From positions 1-10,965 of the forward strand of contig JANEMG010000051.1 of the NCBI GenBank assembly GCA_024511045.1: a stretch of 10,965 nucleotides of DNA. The letters are read 5' to 3'. Below the pieces are notes generated by a model. The model made no database searches. It worked only from the letters and a program-made list of their open reading frames with translations, and was not told where the DNA came from. The DNA comes from Gammaproteobacteria bacterium (GTDB lineage: Bacteria; Pseudomonadota; Gammaproteobacteria; Methylococcales; Methylomonadaceae). Below are positions 1 to 5,953 of this stretch, piece after piece (position 1 is the first letter of the stretch; each line of letters starts with the position of its first letter). A program made the translations under genes and the position numbers.

Positions 1-1825
1 CGAGGCGCCATTGATCGGTGATTGCATAGCCGGCCTCGAAATCGACGCCAAACAACTGGGCATTGATGTTGGAGAACTGCAGGACCGTCTGCGGCGTCCC
101 GCCAACCATTGAGGTCATTATGTTGGACAGCATCTGCGCCGTCATGTTGTCCGTGGGCGTACCCTGGATATAATCATCGATGTAATGGTAGAAGGCCCTG
201 GGCGTGAAATAGGCTCTGTCGGTATGCCAGTCGAATCCCAGTTCGAACTGATAGGCGGTTTCATGATCGAGATCGATAGTACCAATGTAATTGCGTCCGT
301 CGGCCAAACCGCCCGTGGCTTCCAGGGGAATCCACAGATAGCGCTCCTGATAGCTGGGAGCGCGGTTTTTGCGCGCGAAGCCCAATTCCCAGTCGATCGT
401 CGAGGTCATCGCATAGCGCAGTATCGCCACCAGATCGACATCGTTGTCGGACTTGTCGCGGTCGGCATTGTTGAAATCATTGCGCAGCACCTTGGCAGCA
501 TTGGCGGCCATCGTCGGCAGGCCATTGAAATCGACGCTGCCGGCATTGGTGTTGGCGTTGATGAACCGGGCGCCCAGTTCCAGCGCGAAATCCGCGCCGA
601 GATCACCTTCCCACTCACCGTAGAAGCTGTAACGGTCCCGCTCTATATCATTGAAGTTTTTGATAAAAAAGGCACCGTTGTTGGGATCGGCAATCAACGC
701 GTCATGATCGGACTGGTCGCCATTGAAGCCCAGTTTCAAGGCGCCGGAAAACAATGGCAGCGTGTAGCCCAGGTTGAGACCGCCGCCTTCCACCTTGGTC
801 CTGTTCTGCTGAGTCCTGCGCATCCCTCGCATCGGCCCTATCATGATGGTCGGTGCGGCGCGCAGTTCGAAATTATTCATCAGGTGGCGCATGTTCTGAT
901 AATAGAATTCCGCTTCCAGTTCATGCCCGTTGTCCATTTCCCAACGATAATCGGCATTGGCCAGACTGCCGCGTACATAGATGATATCCATCGGCAGCGC
1001 CGGCGTGCCAGTGTTGCCGGTATTGTTGTTGCTGTAATTCAATCCCAGTTCGTGGCCATCGCGCTGGTAGCCATAACCGACAGACCAGACATCGCGGTCA
1101 TATTCCGTCGGAATGACTTTTTTGTCACCCCGAAATTTATAGTTGCTGCCCTTCTCCTTGACGCCGCTGCCATAGATTTTGTGATGCTCGGTCGCGATCG
1201 AGGCCACGCCGCCGGTATACCAGCCGCCATCGACGGAACTGTAGCCCCCGGTAATGACCCCGCTGGTCTCCAGGTCGTCCTGCAGCGGTATCTTGGTGCC
1301 GCTGCCATCGGCGAAATGGCCCTTTTTGGAATTCGCCTTCATGGTCCCGCCAATGGTCTCGATGCCGCTGCTGACCGGCGCGATGCCCCGGTAGACCTGC
1401 AGGGATTCCACCAGGGTCGCCGGAACATGACTCAAAGGTGGGTCCATGCTGTTCGGGCCCACTTCCTTGAAGTTTGCGCCATCCAGATTGACATTGATGC
1501 GGTTCCCGGCAAGGCCGCGGTACTGGGCGATACCGGTCAAGGGACCATTGCGGTTGACATTGGCGCCGGGAACCCTTTTCAGCATGGATGCGGTATCCTT
1601 CAAGCCGGTGGAACCGGGTACGGTACCAAAAACGCCTGGCCTGACGGTATCGCCCTCGACGACCAGGGTCGGCAGGGCCTGGGTGTCCGTTGCTTCCTGA
1701 ACCGACTCCGGCGCCGTGATTGCCTTGGCTTGCTGCTGCCCCCCCGTCTCTGTCGACTGCTCTGCGTAAGCGGAACTGGACAGGATCAACGTGGTGACAG
1801 CGACCATACTCGATAGCTTTTTCAA
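1..1825 (-). CDS. TonB-dependent outer-membrane receptor, 3' end cut by window edge
   Basis: Outer-membrane active transporter that would import a metal or metal-chelate using TonB energy. The minus-strand frame is open for 608 codons from a TTG at 1825 to the window edge. The TTG is preferred over ATG 1807 because GGGGGG lies just upstream and it yields a complete signal peptide (residues 1-21: Lys-Lys, hydrophobic core, SAYA then Glu). A TonB-box-like stretch (PTLVVEG, about residue 49) and a plug domain follow (QYRGLAGNRINVNLDG, then VYRGIAPVSSGIETIGG), then beta-barrel strands rich in aromatic/Gly alternation. MDPP in the plug and the KNRAPSYQERYLW / GTIDL segment recall the copper-receptor group (OprC/NosA). 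Met clusters lie at residues 312-335 and 561-573. That similarity is from memory, so the substrate is uncertain; a Fur-like site upstream could instead mean iron. It diverges from the gene at 2058. Confidence 0.88.
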   Translation of the reverse strand, partial: MKKLSSMVAVTTLILSSSAYAEQSTETGGQQQAKAITAPESVQEATDTQALPTLVVEGDTVRPGVFGTVPGSTGLKDTASMLKRVPGANVNRNGPLTGIAQYRGLAGNRINVNLDGANFKEVGPNSMDPPLSHVPATLVESLQVYRGIAPVSSGIETIGGTMKANSKKGHFADGSGTKIPLQDDLETSGVITGGYSSVDGGWYTGGVASIATEHHKIYGSGVKEKGSNYKFRGDKKVIPTEYDRDVWSVGYGYQRDGHELGLNYSNNNTGNTGTPALPMDIIYVRGSLANADYRWEMDNGHELEAEFYYQNMRHLMNNFELRAAPTIMIGPMRGMRRTQQNRTKVEGGGLNLGYTLPLFSGALKLGFNGDQSDHDALIADPNNGAFFIKNFNDIERDRYSFYGEWEGDLGADFALELGARFINANTNAGSVDFNGLPTMAANAAKVLRNDFNNADRDKSDNDVDLVAILRYAMTSTIDWELGFARKNRAPSYQERYLWIPLEATGGLADGRNYIGTIDLDHETAYQFELGFDWHTDRAYFTPRAFYHYIDDYIQGTPTDNMTAQMLSNIMTSMVGGTPQTVLQFSNINAQLFGVDFEAGYAITDQWRL

Positions 1826-1834
1826 TTTACCCCC

Positions 1835-1846
1835 CAAATCAGGTTA
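1835..1846 (-). repeat. Left arm of a 12-bp inverted repeat (operator-like)
   Basis: Reads TAACCTGATTTG on the minus strand, in the receptor's leader 10 nt before its start codon. The exact reverse complement occurs at 1954-1965, so each arm reads the same way toward its own gene. Confidence 0.6.
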
Positions 1847-1849
1847 TTT

Positions 1850-1868
1850 TAAAATGATAAACATTAAG
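1850..1868. promoter_or_regulatory. Fur-box-like site over the receptor's predicted transcription start
   Basis: The 19 bases match the Escherichia coli Fur consensus GATAATGATAATCATTATC at 14 positions, with the core TGATAA.CATTA intact. The site covers the predicted start point, where Fur would repress. The region is AT-rich, which raises the chance of a spurious match. Confidence 0.35.
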
Positions 1869-1871
1869 CAA

Positions 1872-1900
1872 ATTATATGCCAGAATTATCAAGCATTGAA
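1872..1900 (-). promoter_or_regulatory. Candidate sigma-70 promoter of the TonB-dependent receptor
   Basis: Reading leftward, a perfect TATAAT (1877-1872) has a 17-bp spacer from a weak -35, TTCAAT (1900-1895, three of six matches). The start would be near 1865, giving a leader of about 40 nt before TTG 1825. The -10 is good and the -35 is poor, which suits an activated or repressed promoter. Confidence 0.45.
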
Positions 1901-1953
1901 TTTCCGCGACCTGTGAGCAGCAATCAGCGCGCGAAAAATTAAACTATGTTATT

Positions 1954-1965
1954 TAACCTGATTTG
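1954..1965 (+). repeat. Right arm of a 12-bp inverted repeat (operator-like)
   Basis: Reads TAACCTGATTTG on the plus strand, 92 bp before the start of the membrane-protein gene at 2058. It pairs perfectly with 1835-1846 across 107 bp. Next to it, 1967-1984 is a short imperfect palindrome (CTGTGTG-AAAT-CCCACAG, one mismatch). Confidence 0.6.
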
Positions 1966-2057
1966 ACTGTGTGAAATCCCACAGAACCCTGGTTTTGCAA
2001 GTGCCGCCGGGCAGATTTTGTTTGTTTAACCGTTGCTCTATGCTAATGTGTCGGGTT

Positions 2058-2774
2058 ATGACGATTGCGCAATTTTTCAATCCTGCCTACCTGGTCGCCC
2101 TGTTGATGGGGCTGTTCAGCAGCATGCATTGCATCGGCATGTGCGGCTCGATCATCGGCACGCTGACCCTGAGCCTGGAACCGCAGGTACGCGAAAACAG
2201 GAACCGCCTGTTTCCCTTTATCCTGAATTACAACCTGGGCCGCATCACCAGTTATACCATCGCCGGTTTTCTGATCGGCTCCATCGAATTCGTCCTGACC
2301 CTGCCATTGGGGGAAGGCCATGGCCACCGGATGCTGCAGATTCTGTCAGCACTGATCATGGCCGGTGCGGGCTTTTATATCGCCGGCTGGTTCCCGCGCT
2401 TCGCCTATATCGAAAAAACCGGCTCCCGATTCTGGAAATTCCTGGAACCCTATGGCCGCAAACTGATTCCCGTGAAGCGGCTCAGGCAAGCTTTTCTGTT
2501 CGGCATGATCTGGGGCTGGATACCCTGCGGCCTGGTCTACACCTCGCTGGCACTGGCGGCAACCAACGGCAATATCCTGGAAAGCACACTGACCATGCTG
2601 TTTTTTGGTCTGGGAACTTTACCTGCCGTAATGGGCATGGGTATAATGACCGCCTTTTTGACGCGGTTGTCCAGAATGCATCGTTTCAGACAGGCAATCG
2701 GCACGCTGCTGATCATCCTGGCACTGTTCGCGGCGTTTCCCTGGCTGTATCCGCTGCGTATCGAACACTTTTGA
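2058..2774 (+). CDS. Inner-membrane protein, TauE/SafE / DsbD_2-type (UreH-like) transporter
   Basis: A 238-residue protein with about six membrane helices (near residues 9-38, 54-82, 93-112, 143-168, 173-201 and 210-233). The diagnostic motifs are SSMHCIGMCG in helix 1 (Cys25, Cys29) and WGWIPCGLVYTSL in helix 4 (Cys157). These are typical of the sulfite-exporter TauE/SafE, DsbD_2 group, some members of which serve cytochrome-oxidase or copper assembly. A GEGHGHR loop (85-91) between helices 2 and 3 could touch metal. The frame is open from GTG 1971, but residues before Met 2058 look non-coding and relatives begin close to NPAYLLALLMG, so ATG 2058 is chosen; its ribosome site is weak and ATG 2040 or 2046 are possible. 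It diverges from the receptor and is followed 20 nt later by the activator. The substrate is not known. Confidence 0.85.
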   Translation: MTIAQFFNPAYLVALLMGLFSSMHCIGMCGSIIGTLTLSLEPQVRENRNRLFPFILNYNLGRITSYTIAGFLIGSIEFVLTLPLGEGHGHRMLQILSALIMAGAGFYIAGWFPRFAYIEKTGSRFWKFLEPYGRKLIPVKRLRQAFLFGMIWGWIPCGLVYTSLALAATNGNILESTLTMLFFGLGTLPAVMGMGIMTAFLTRLSRMHRFRQAIGTLLIILALFAAFPWLYPLRIEHF

Positions 2775-2794
2775 ACAACAAAGAGGCTGCAACT

Positions 2795-3751
2795 ATGGAT
2801 CATTTCAAATCGATAATTGGCCGCTCTCCAGTTTTTGAAAATGTACTGCGCAACGCAAAAATGGTCTCTGCGACCGATGTCACCGTGCTGATCAAAGGCG
2901 CCACCGGCACCGGCAAGGAAGTGCTGGCCACGGCCATTCAGAAAGACAGCAACCGCGCCGACAAACCCTACATCACCATCAATTGCGCGGCGCTGGCCGA
3001 AGGCATCGTCGAATCGGAACTGTTCGGCCATCGCAAGGGATCGTTCACCGGCGCCACCACCAATCAGCAGGGGATATTCCAGGCGGCCGACGGCGGTACC
3101 CTGTTCCTGGACGAAATCAACTCCCTGCCGATGTCGATACAGGCGAAACTGCTGCGCTTCCTGGAAACCGGCGAATGCCTGCCCGTCGGCGAAACGCGTC
3201 CTTACAACGTCGATGTGCGCATCATCGCCGCGACCAACATGGACCTGAACGAACAGATCGCCACCGGCGATTTCCGGCAGGATCTCTATTTTCGTTTGAA
3301 TGTCGTTCCGCTGGAATTGCCAGCGCTGTCAGAACGCACCGATGACATCGACAATCTGGTCAGACATTTCATCAGCCATTACGCCCGGGAACACGCTATC
3401 GACCCGCCGACATTCAGCAGACAGGCGCTGAAGAGACTGCGCAGCTATTCCTGGCCCGGCAATATCCGTGAATTGCGCAACCTCTGTGAGCGGCTGTGCA
3501 TCCTGCTTTCGGGAAGGACCATCGAACCGGAAAACCTCCCCAGTGAGTTCAACACTGCTCCCGACGCCGCAACGACGGCAGAGATCAGACTTCCGGAACA
3601 CGGTCTGAACCTGGACATGCTGCAGGCCGATTTGATTCATCAGGCGCTTTCCAGAACCAATGGCAACCGCAGCAAATCGGCGCGCCTGCTGGGCATATCC
3701 AGAGACACCCTGCTGTACCGCATCCAGAAGTACGGGCTGGCCACCCAATAG
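2795..3751 (+). CDS. Sigma-54-dependent transcriptional activator, PspF-like, lacking a sensor domain
   Basis: Bacterial enhancer-binding protein of 318 residues that uses ATP to open sigma-54 promoters. The AAA+ domain begins at the N-terminus: Walker A GATGTGKE (35-42), sigma-54 contact loop GSFTGA (82-87, usually GAFTGA), Walker B GGTLFLDE (Asp106, Glu107), the FRQDLYFRLN segment, and WPGNIREL. It ends in a Fis-type helix-turn-helix (NGNRSKSARLLGISRDTLLYRI). ATG 2795 is preceded by AAGAGG 9 nt upstream. The frame stays open further upstream, but that part overlaps the membrane-protein gene and shows no domain, so there is no receiver, GAF or PAS module. Like PspF, it is probably controlled by a partner protein or by its level. 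It lies 20 nt after the membrane-protein gene, which implies one transcript. Its target promoter is not evident here. Confidence 0.93.
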   Translation: MDHFKSIIGRSPVFENVLRNAKMVSATDVTVLIKGATGTGKEVLATAIQKDSNRADKPYITINCAALAEGIVESELFGHRKGSFTGATTNQQGIFQAADGGTLFLDEINSLPMSIQAKLLRFLETGECLPVGETRPYNVDVRIIAATNMDLNEQIATGDFRQDLYFRLNVVPLELPALSERTDDIDNLVRHFISHYAREHAIDPPTFSRQALKRLRSYSWPGNIRELRNLCERLCILLSGRTIEPENLPSEFNTAPDAATTAEIRLPEHGLNLDMLQADLIHQALSRTNGNRSKSARLLGISRDTLLYRIQKYGLATQ

Positions 3752-3772
3752 AAACCAAAAGCCAGCCCAAAA

Positions 3773-3816
3773 CAGTTGCTTCCACCCTGCCTCCTTGTGG
3801 AAGCCTGTCATTTTTT
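3773..3816 (+). terminator. Rho-independent terminator after the activator gene
   Basis: An 8-bp stem GCTTCCAC (3778-3785) / GTGGAAGC (3797-3804) is extended by CAG/CTG across a small bulge and is followed by TTTTTT at 3811-3816. It lies 22 nt after the stop codon and would end the membrane-protein/activator transcript. Confidence 0.65.
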
Positions 3817-3915
3817 CTGAATCGACAACCTGATTCAATCAAGACCAGGTCATCACCACAGCTTGCCGTCCTTCCGCCCAGTGCAGCACCTGAACGCAGA
3901 ACGATAAATCAAGCG

Positions 3916-4016
3916 CCTCCTGGCGTCGGGATGACAGGGGTATAACGTTTCCTGATTACGCATGACCCTCAGCTTTGCTGAAAACCTGTACTTCTTGTCA
4001 TCCCGACGCCAGGAGG
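3916..4016. repeat. Dispersed-repeat units forming a perfect 21-bp inverted repeat
   Basis: The left arm 3916-3936 (core CTCCTGGCGTCGGGATGACA) is exactly reverse-complemented at 3996-4016, separated by 59 bp. The shape resembles a REP/MITE-type intergenic element and could fold as a long hairpin in RNA. A related unit follows at 4050-4076. Confidence 0.7.
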
Positions 4017-4049
4017 GATCTTAAGCGTTGGCACGTTGCCCTGGTGCCC

Positions 4050-4076
4050 AAGATTTCTCCTACCGTCGAAATGACA
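4050..4076 (+). repeat. Third, diverged unit of the same dispersed repeat
   Basis: CTCCTACCGTCGAAATGACA (4057-4076) matches the core of the unit at 3917-3936 at 16 of 20 positions, in the same orientation. It is therefore the same repeat family at greater divergence. Confidence 0.5.
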
Positions 4077-4120
4077 CTTTATTGGTCTTCCCGATAGCAG
4101 TGCAACACCTGTTTTGTATT

Positions 4121-4128
4121 GATAAGAG
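4121..4128. repeat. Left target-site duplication of MITE copy 1
   Basis: GATAAGAG, identical to 4273-4280 on the other side of the element; 8 bp is the IS66-family duplication length. Confidence 0.88.
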
Positions 4129-4272
4129 GTAACTACTCACCCAGAGTAAAACAAGCCCCTATGGGTGGTCTGTGGAGGAGGTGTCTTTGGCAGGGATGCC
4201 AAAGTCAAGCCTGCAGGGATGTATTCACGGCGTCTTCCGGAACAGACTACCCATAGGAGCCCGAGTAGTTAC
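4129..4272 (+). mobile_element. Complete 144-bp MITE, IS66-type ends, 8-bp target duplication (copy 1)
   Basis: The element begins GTAACTACTC and ends GAGTAGTTAC, a perfect 10-bp terminal inverted repeat. A second inner pair, 4158-4173 and 4242-4257, matches at 15 of 16 positions. It is flanked by a perfect direct repeat GATAAGAG (4121-4128 and 4273-4280). GTAA termini with 8-bp duplications are the established signature of IS66-family transposons. It has no transposase gene, so it would have to be moved in trans. An inner perfect hairpin, CTTTGGCA-GGGA-TGCCAAAG, lies at 4185-4204. The first 115 bases recur at 10851 with three mismatches. It sits 39 bp downstream of the pdxJ stop. Confidence 0.9.
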
Positions 4273-4280
4273 GATAAGAG
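4273..4280. repeat. Right target-site duplication of MITE copy 1
   Basis: GATAAGAG, directly after the terminal GAGTAGTTAC, matching 4121-4128 exactly. Confidence 0.88.
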
Positions 4281-4311
4281 CAGCATGACTGCCATGGCTC
4301 GGCATTGATCG

Positions 4312-5055
4312 CTATTCGCCGTGCCTGGCAGCACGCATGACCCGCTTCATTTCCGCAACGGCATCATGCAGCCCGGAAAACAGGGCCTCGGCGATAATGG
4401 CATGGCCGATGTTCAATTCCACGATTTGCGGAATCCTGCAGATCGCCTCGACATTGTGGATATTCAGACCATGTCCTGCGTTGACCTGCAGTCCGGCGCT
4501 GTGCGCATAGGCTGCGGCATGCTGGATGCGCTGCAGTTCCAGAAACTGCCGATGTCGGTCTGGCGCATCGGCATAGCTACCGGTATGCAGCTCCACCACC
4601 GGGGCGCCTGCCGCCACCGCGGCATCGATCTGCATTTCCTCGGGATCGATGAACAGCGACACCTCTGTTCCGGCATCGGCCAGCCGCGCGCAGGCTTCCG
4701 TGATGCGGATCAAACTCGTGGCGACATCCAGGCCGCCTTCGGTGGTCAGTTCGGCGCGCTTTTCCGGCACCAGGCAGCAGGCATGGGGCCGCACCTTTAG
4801 CGCAACCGCCAGCATCTCGTCGGTCACCGCCATTTCCAGATTCAGGCGGGTGTGCAGCAACTCTTTCAGCAAGAAAATGTCCCGGTCCTGGATATGCCGC
4901 CGGTCTTCCCGCAAATGCGCGGTAATGCCGTCCGCGCCGGCCTGTTCGGCAATGACTGCCGCCTGCAGGGGCTGCGGATAGAGAGTCATGCGCGCTTGGC
5001 GCAGGGTGGCGACATGATCTATGTTGACGCCCAGTAAAATATTTTGTTTTGTCAT
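4312..5055 (-). CDS. pdxJ: Pyridoxine 5'-phosphate synthase
   Basis: Cytosolic TIM-barrel enzyme that condenses 1-deoxy-D-xylulose 5-phosphate with 3-amino-2-oxopropyl phosphate to form pyridoxine 5'-phosphate, the ring-closing step of DXP-dependent vitamin B6 synthesis. At 247 residues it has the family's normal length (243 in E. coli). Signature segments are all present: GVNIDHVATLRQAR at the N-terminus, HLREDRRHI (His47), LNLEMAV (Glu74), CCLVPEKR, TTEGGLD, NAGHGL (His195) and ELNIGHAII. His47, Glu74 and His195 correspond to the E. coli catalytic residues two positions earlier. ATG 5055 has only a weak ribosome site, but it aligns with the family's N-terminus. It lies 175 nt after recO with hairpins between, so it may be transcribed partly on its own. 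The usual downstream neighbour acpS is absent; a MITE follows instead. Confidence 0.97.
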   Translation of the reverse strand: MTKQNILLGVNIDHVATLRQARMTLYPQPLQAAVIAEQAGADGITAHLREDRRHIQDRDIFLLKELLHTRLNLEMAVTDEMLAVALKVRPHACCLVPEKRAELTTEGGLDVATSLIRITEACARLADAGTEVSLFIDPEEMQIDAAVAAGAPVVELHTGSYADAPDRHRQFLELQRIQHAAAYAHSAGLQVNAGHGLNIHNVEAICRIPQIVELNIGHAIIAEALFSGLHDAVAEMKRVMRAARHGE

Positions 5056-5082
5056 TTTTGCTTAGATTCGCTTGATGTCTGG

Positions 5083-5118
5083 AAAAAGGCAGGTTCAGGC
5101 AGTATTTTTCTGCCTTTT
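5083..5118 (-). terminator. Terminator- or attenuator-like hairpin between recO and pdxJ
   Basis: Reading leftward, AAAAGGCAG (5118-5110) pairs perfectly with CTGCCTTTT (5092-5084) across a 17-nt loop and runs into T5 (5087-5083). A second CTGCC copy inside the loop (5102-5097) can pair with the same 5' arm, giving an alternative short hairpin without a T-run. It lies 28 nt before the pdxJ start. Confidence 0.5.
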
Positions 5119-5133
5119 GAGCGTTCCTGAAAT

Positions 5134-5149
5134 CGGGGCTGAAGCCCCG
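5134..5149. other. Small GC-rich stem-loop in the recO-pdxJ gap
   Basis: CGGGGC-TGAA-GCCCCG is a perfect 6-bp stem with a four-base loop. No T-run follows on either strand, so it is not a standard terminator; it may be a stable mRNA hairpin or part of a dispersed repeat. Confidence 0.4.
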
Positions 5150-5230
5150 CCAGCTGCAGGAGCCATACGAACATTCACTGGAAAATTTCATTCCGGCCAT
5201 CTGAACCCCGAATGCCGCAGAATGCGCTCC

Positions 5231-5953
5231 TCAACAGGTCGTCTGCCGTTGGCTTTTCAGCAATTGGGCGAACAGTTGCCTGCTTTTCAGCGGCCTGCCA
5301 GGCAGATGGTAATCGAGCACGCTGCGCAGCAATCGCTTTGCTTCCTTGCGCACCAGGTCCGTATCCAGTTTTCCTGAACGCAATGCGATCAGCGTCTCGC
5401 CGGAAAATGCCCCATCCGCCTGTACCTGCGCCCCAAGGCCGGGAGTATAACGGTAGCGCAGGTCGGCACGAATCGCTGCATCGCGGTCCGCTTCCTGCTG
5501 CAGCTGCAGCCCATAGCCTGTATGTTCCAGCAGGCGAACCTCGAAACCACGCAGAATTCTGTCGAAGGATTCGTCAGTCGACAAATCCCGCAGACAGCGA
5601 TGGAAATCATCGAATACTTCCGGATGCGGATCGTGCTGGTGCAAAAAAGCTTCGACCAGTTCGTTGACATACAGGCCGCAGTACAGCGACATTCCCTGCA
5701 GGATGATCGCAGGAGGCGCCATTTCCACGTGGGTCAGGGTCTTCAGTTCGGCCTTGCCCTGGTAGGATATCAACAACGGCACAAAGGGCTGCAGAAGACC
5801 TGCCGTTCTGGACCTGTTTTTTCTCACCCCCTTTGCCAGCAGGGACAGCCTGCCAAAGTCCCGGGTCAGCAGGTCGACGATGACGCTGGTTTCCCGATAA
5901 TTTTTGCCATGCAGGACAAAGGCAGGCTGCAGCTGGACGACATAGTCACTCAT
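5231..5953 (-). CDS. recO: DNA repair protein RecO
   Basis: Recombination mediator of the RecFOR pathway that binds single-stranded DNA and SSB and helps RecR load RecA at gaps. It has 240 residues from ATG 5953 (242 in E. coli). The N-terminal OB-fold segment is recognisable: QLQPAFVLHGKNYRETSVIVDLLTRDFGRLSLLAKGVRKNRSR, which I quote only as landmarks FVLHGKNYRETS and FGRLSLLAKGVR. A helical C-terminal part includes LYCGLYVNELV and FEVRLLEHTGYG. The frame is open ten codons further up (5983), but ATG 5953 fits the family start and overlaps the era stop by 8 nt (ATGAGTGA), with GGGG upstream. That overlap implies translational coupling to era. It lacks obvious zinc-binding cysteines, as is usual in enterobacterial-type RecO. 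Confidence 0.93.
   Translation of the reverse strand: MSDYVVQLQPAFVLHGKNYRETSVIVDLLTRDFGRLSLLAKGVRKNRSRTAGLLQPFVPLLISYQGKAELKTLTHVEMAPPAIILQGMSLYCGLYVNELVEAFLHQHDPHPEVFDDFHRCLRDLSTDESFDRILRGFEVRLLEHTGYGLQLQQEADRDAAIRADLRYRYTPGLGAQVQADGAFSGETLIALRSGKLDTDLVRKEAKRLLRSVLDYHLPGRPLKSRQLFAQLLKSQRQTTC

Larger units (their letters stand above)
3752..4311. other. Gene-free convergent intergenic region, filled with repeats
   Basis: These 560 bases lie between the rightward activator and the leftward pdxJ. They hold the activator's terminator, three copies of a short dispersed repeat and one complete MITE. Short open frames inside carry no ribosome site or recognisable protein. No RNA gene is apparent. 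The only structure between pdxJ's stop and the MITE is about 40 bp of unique sequence. Confidence 0.75.

Noticed and set aside
185..1816. A 543-codon open frame on the plus strand
   Set aside because: It lies entirely antisense to the TonB-dependent receptor, whose minus-strand frame shows a signal peptide, plug motifs and barrel pattern; the plus-strand product resembles nothing and has no ribosome site.
1991..2004. A GG-N10-GC pair upstream of the membrane-protein gene, as in a sigma-54 promoter
   Set aside because: Only the bare GG/GC spacing and TGG/TGC fit; the rest of TGGCAC and TTGCA is missing, and such a pair is expected by chance about once in 256 bases.
4028..4050. GGCAC...GTGCC stem as a terminator or riboswitch
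   Set aside because: The stem is short with a bulge, no T-run follows, and it lies between dispersed-repeat units, so it is probably part of that repeat context.
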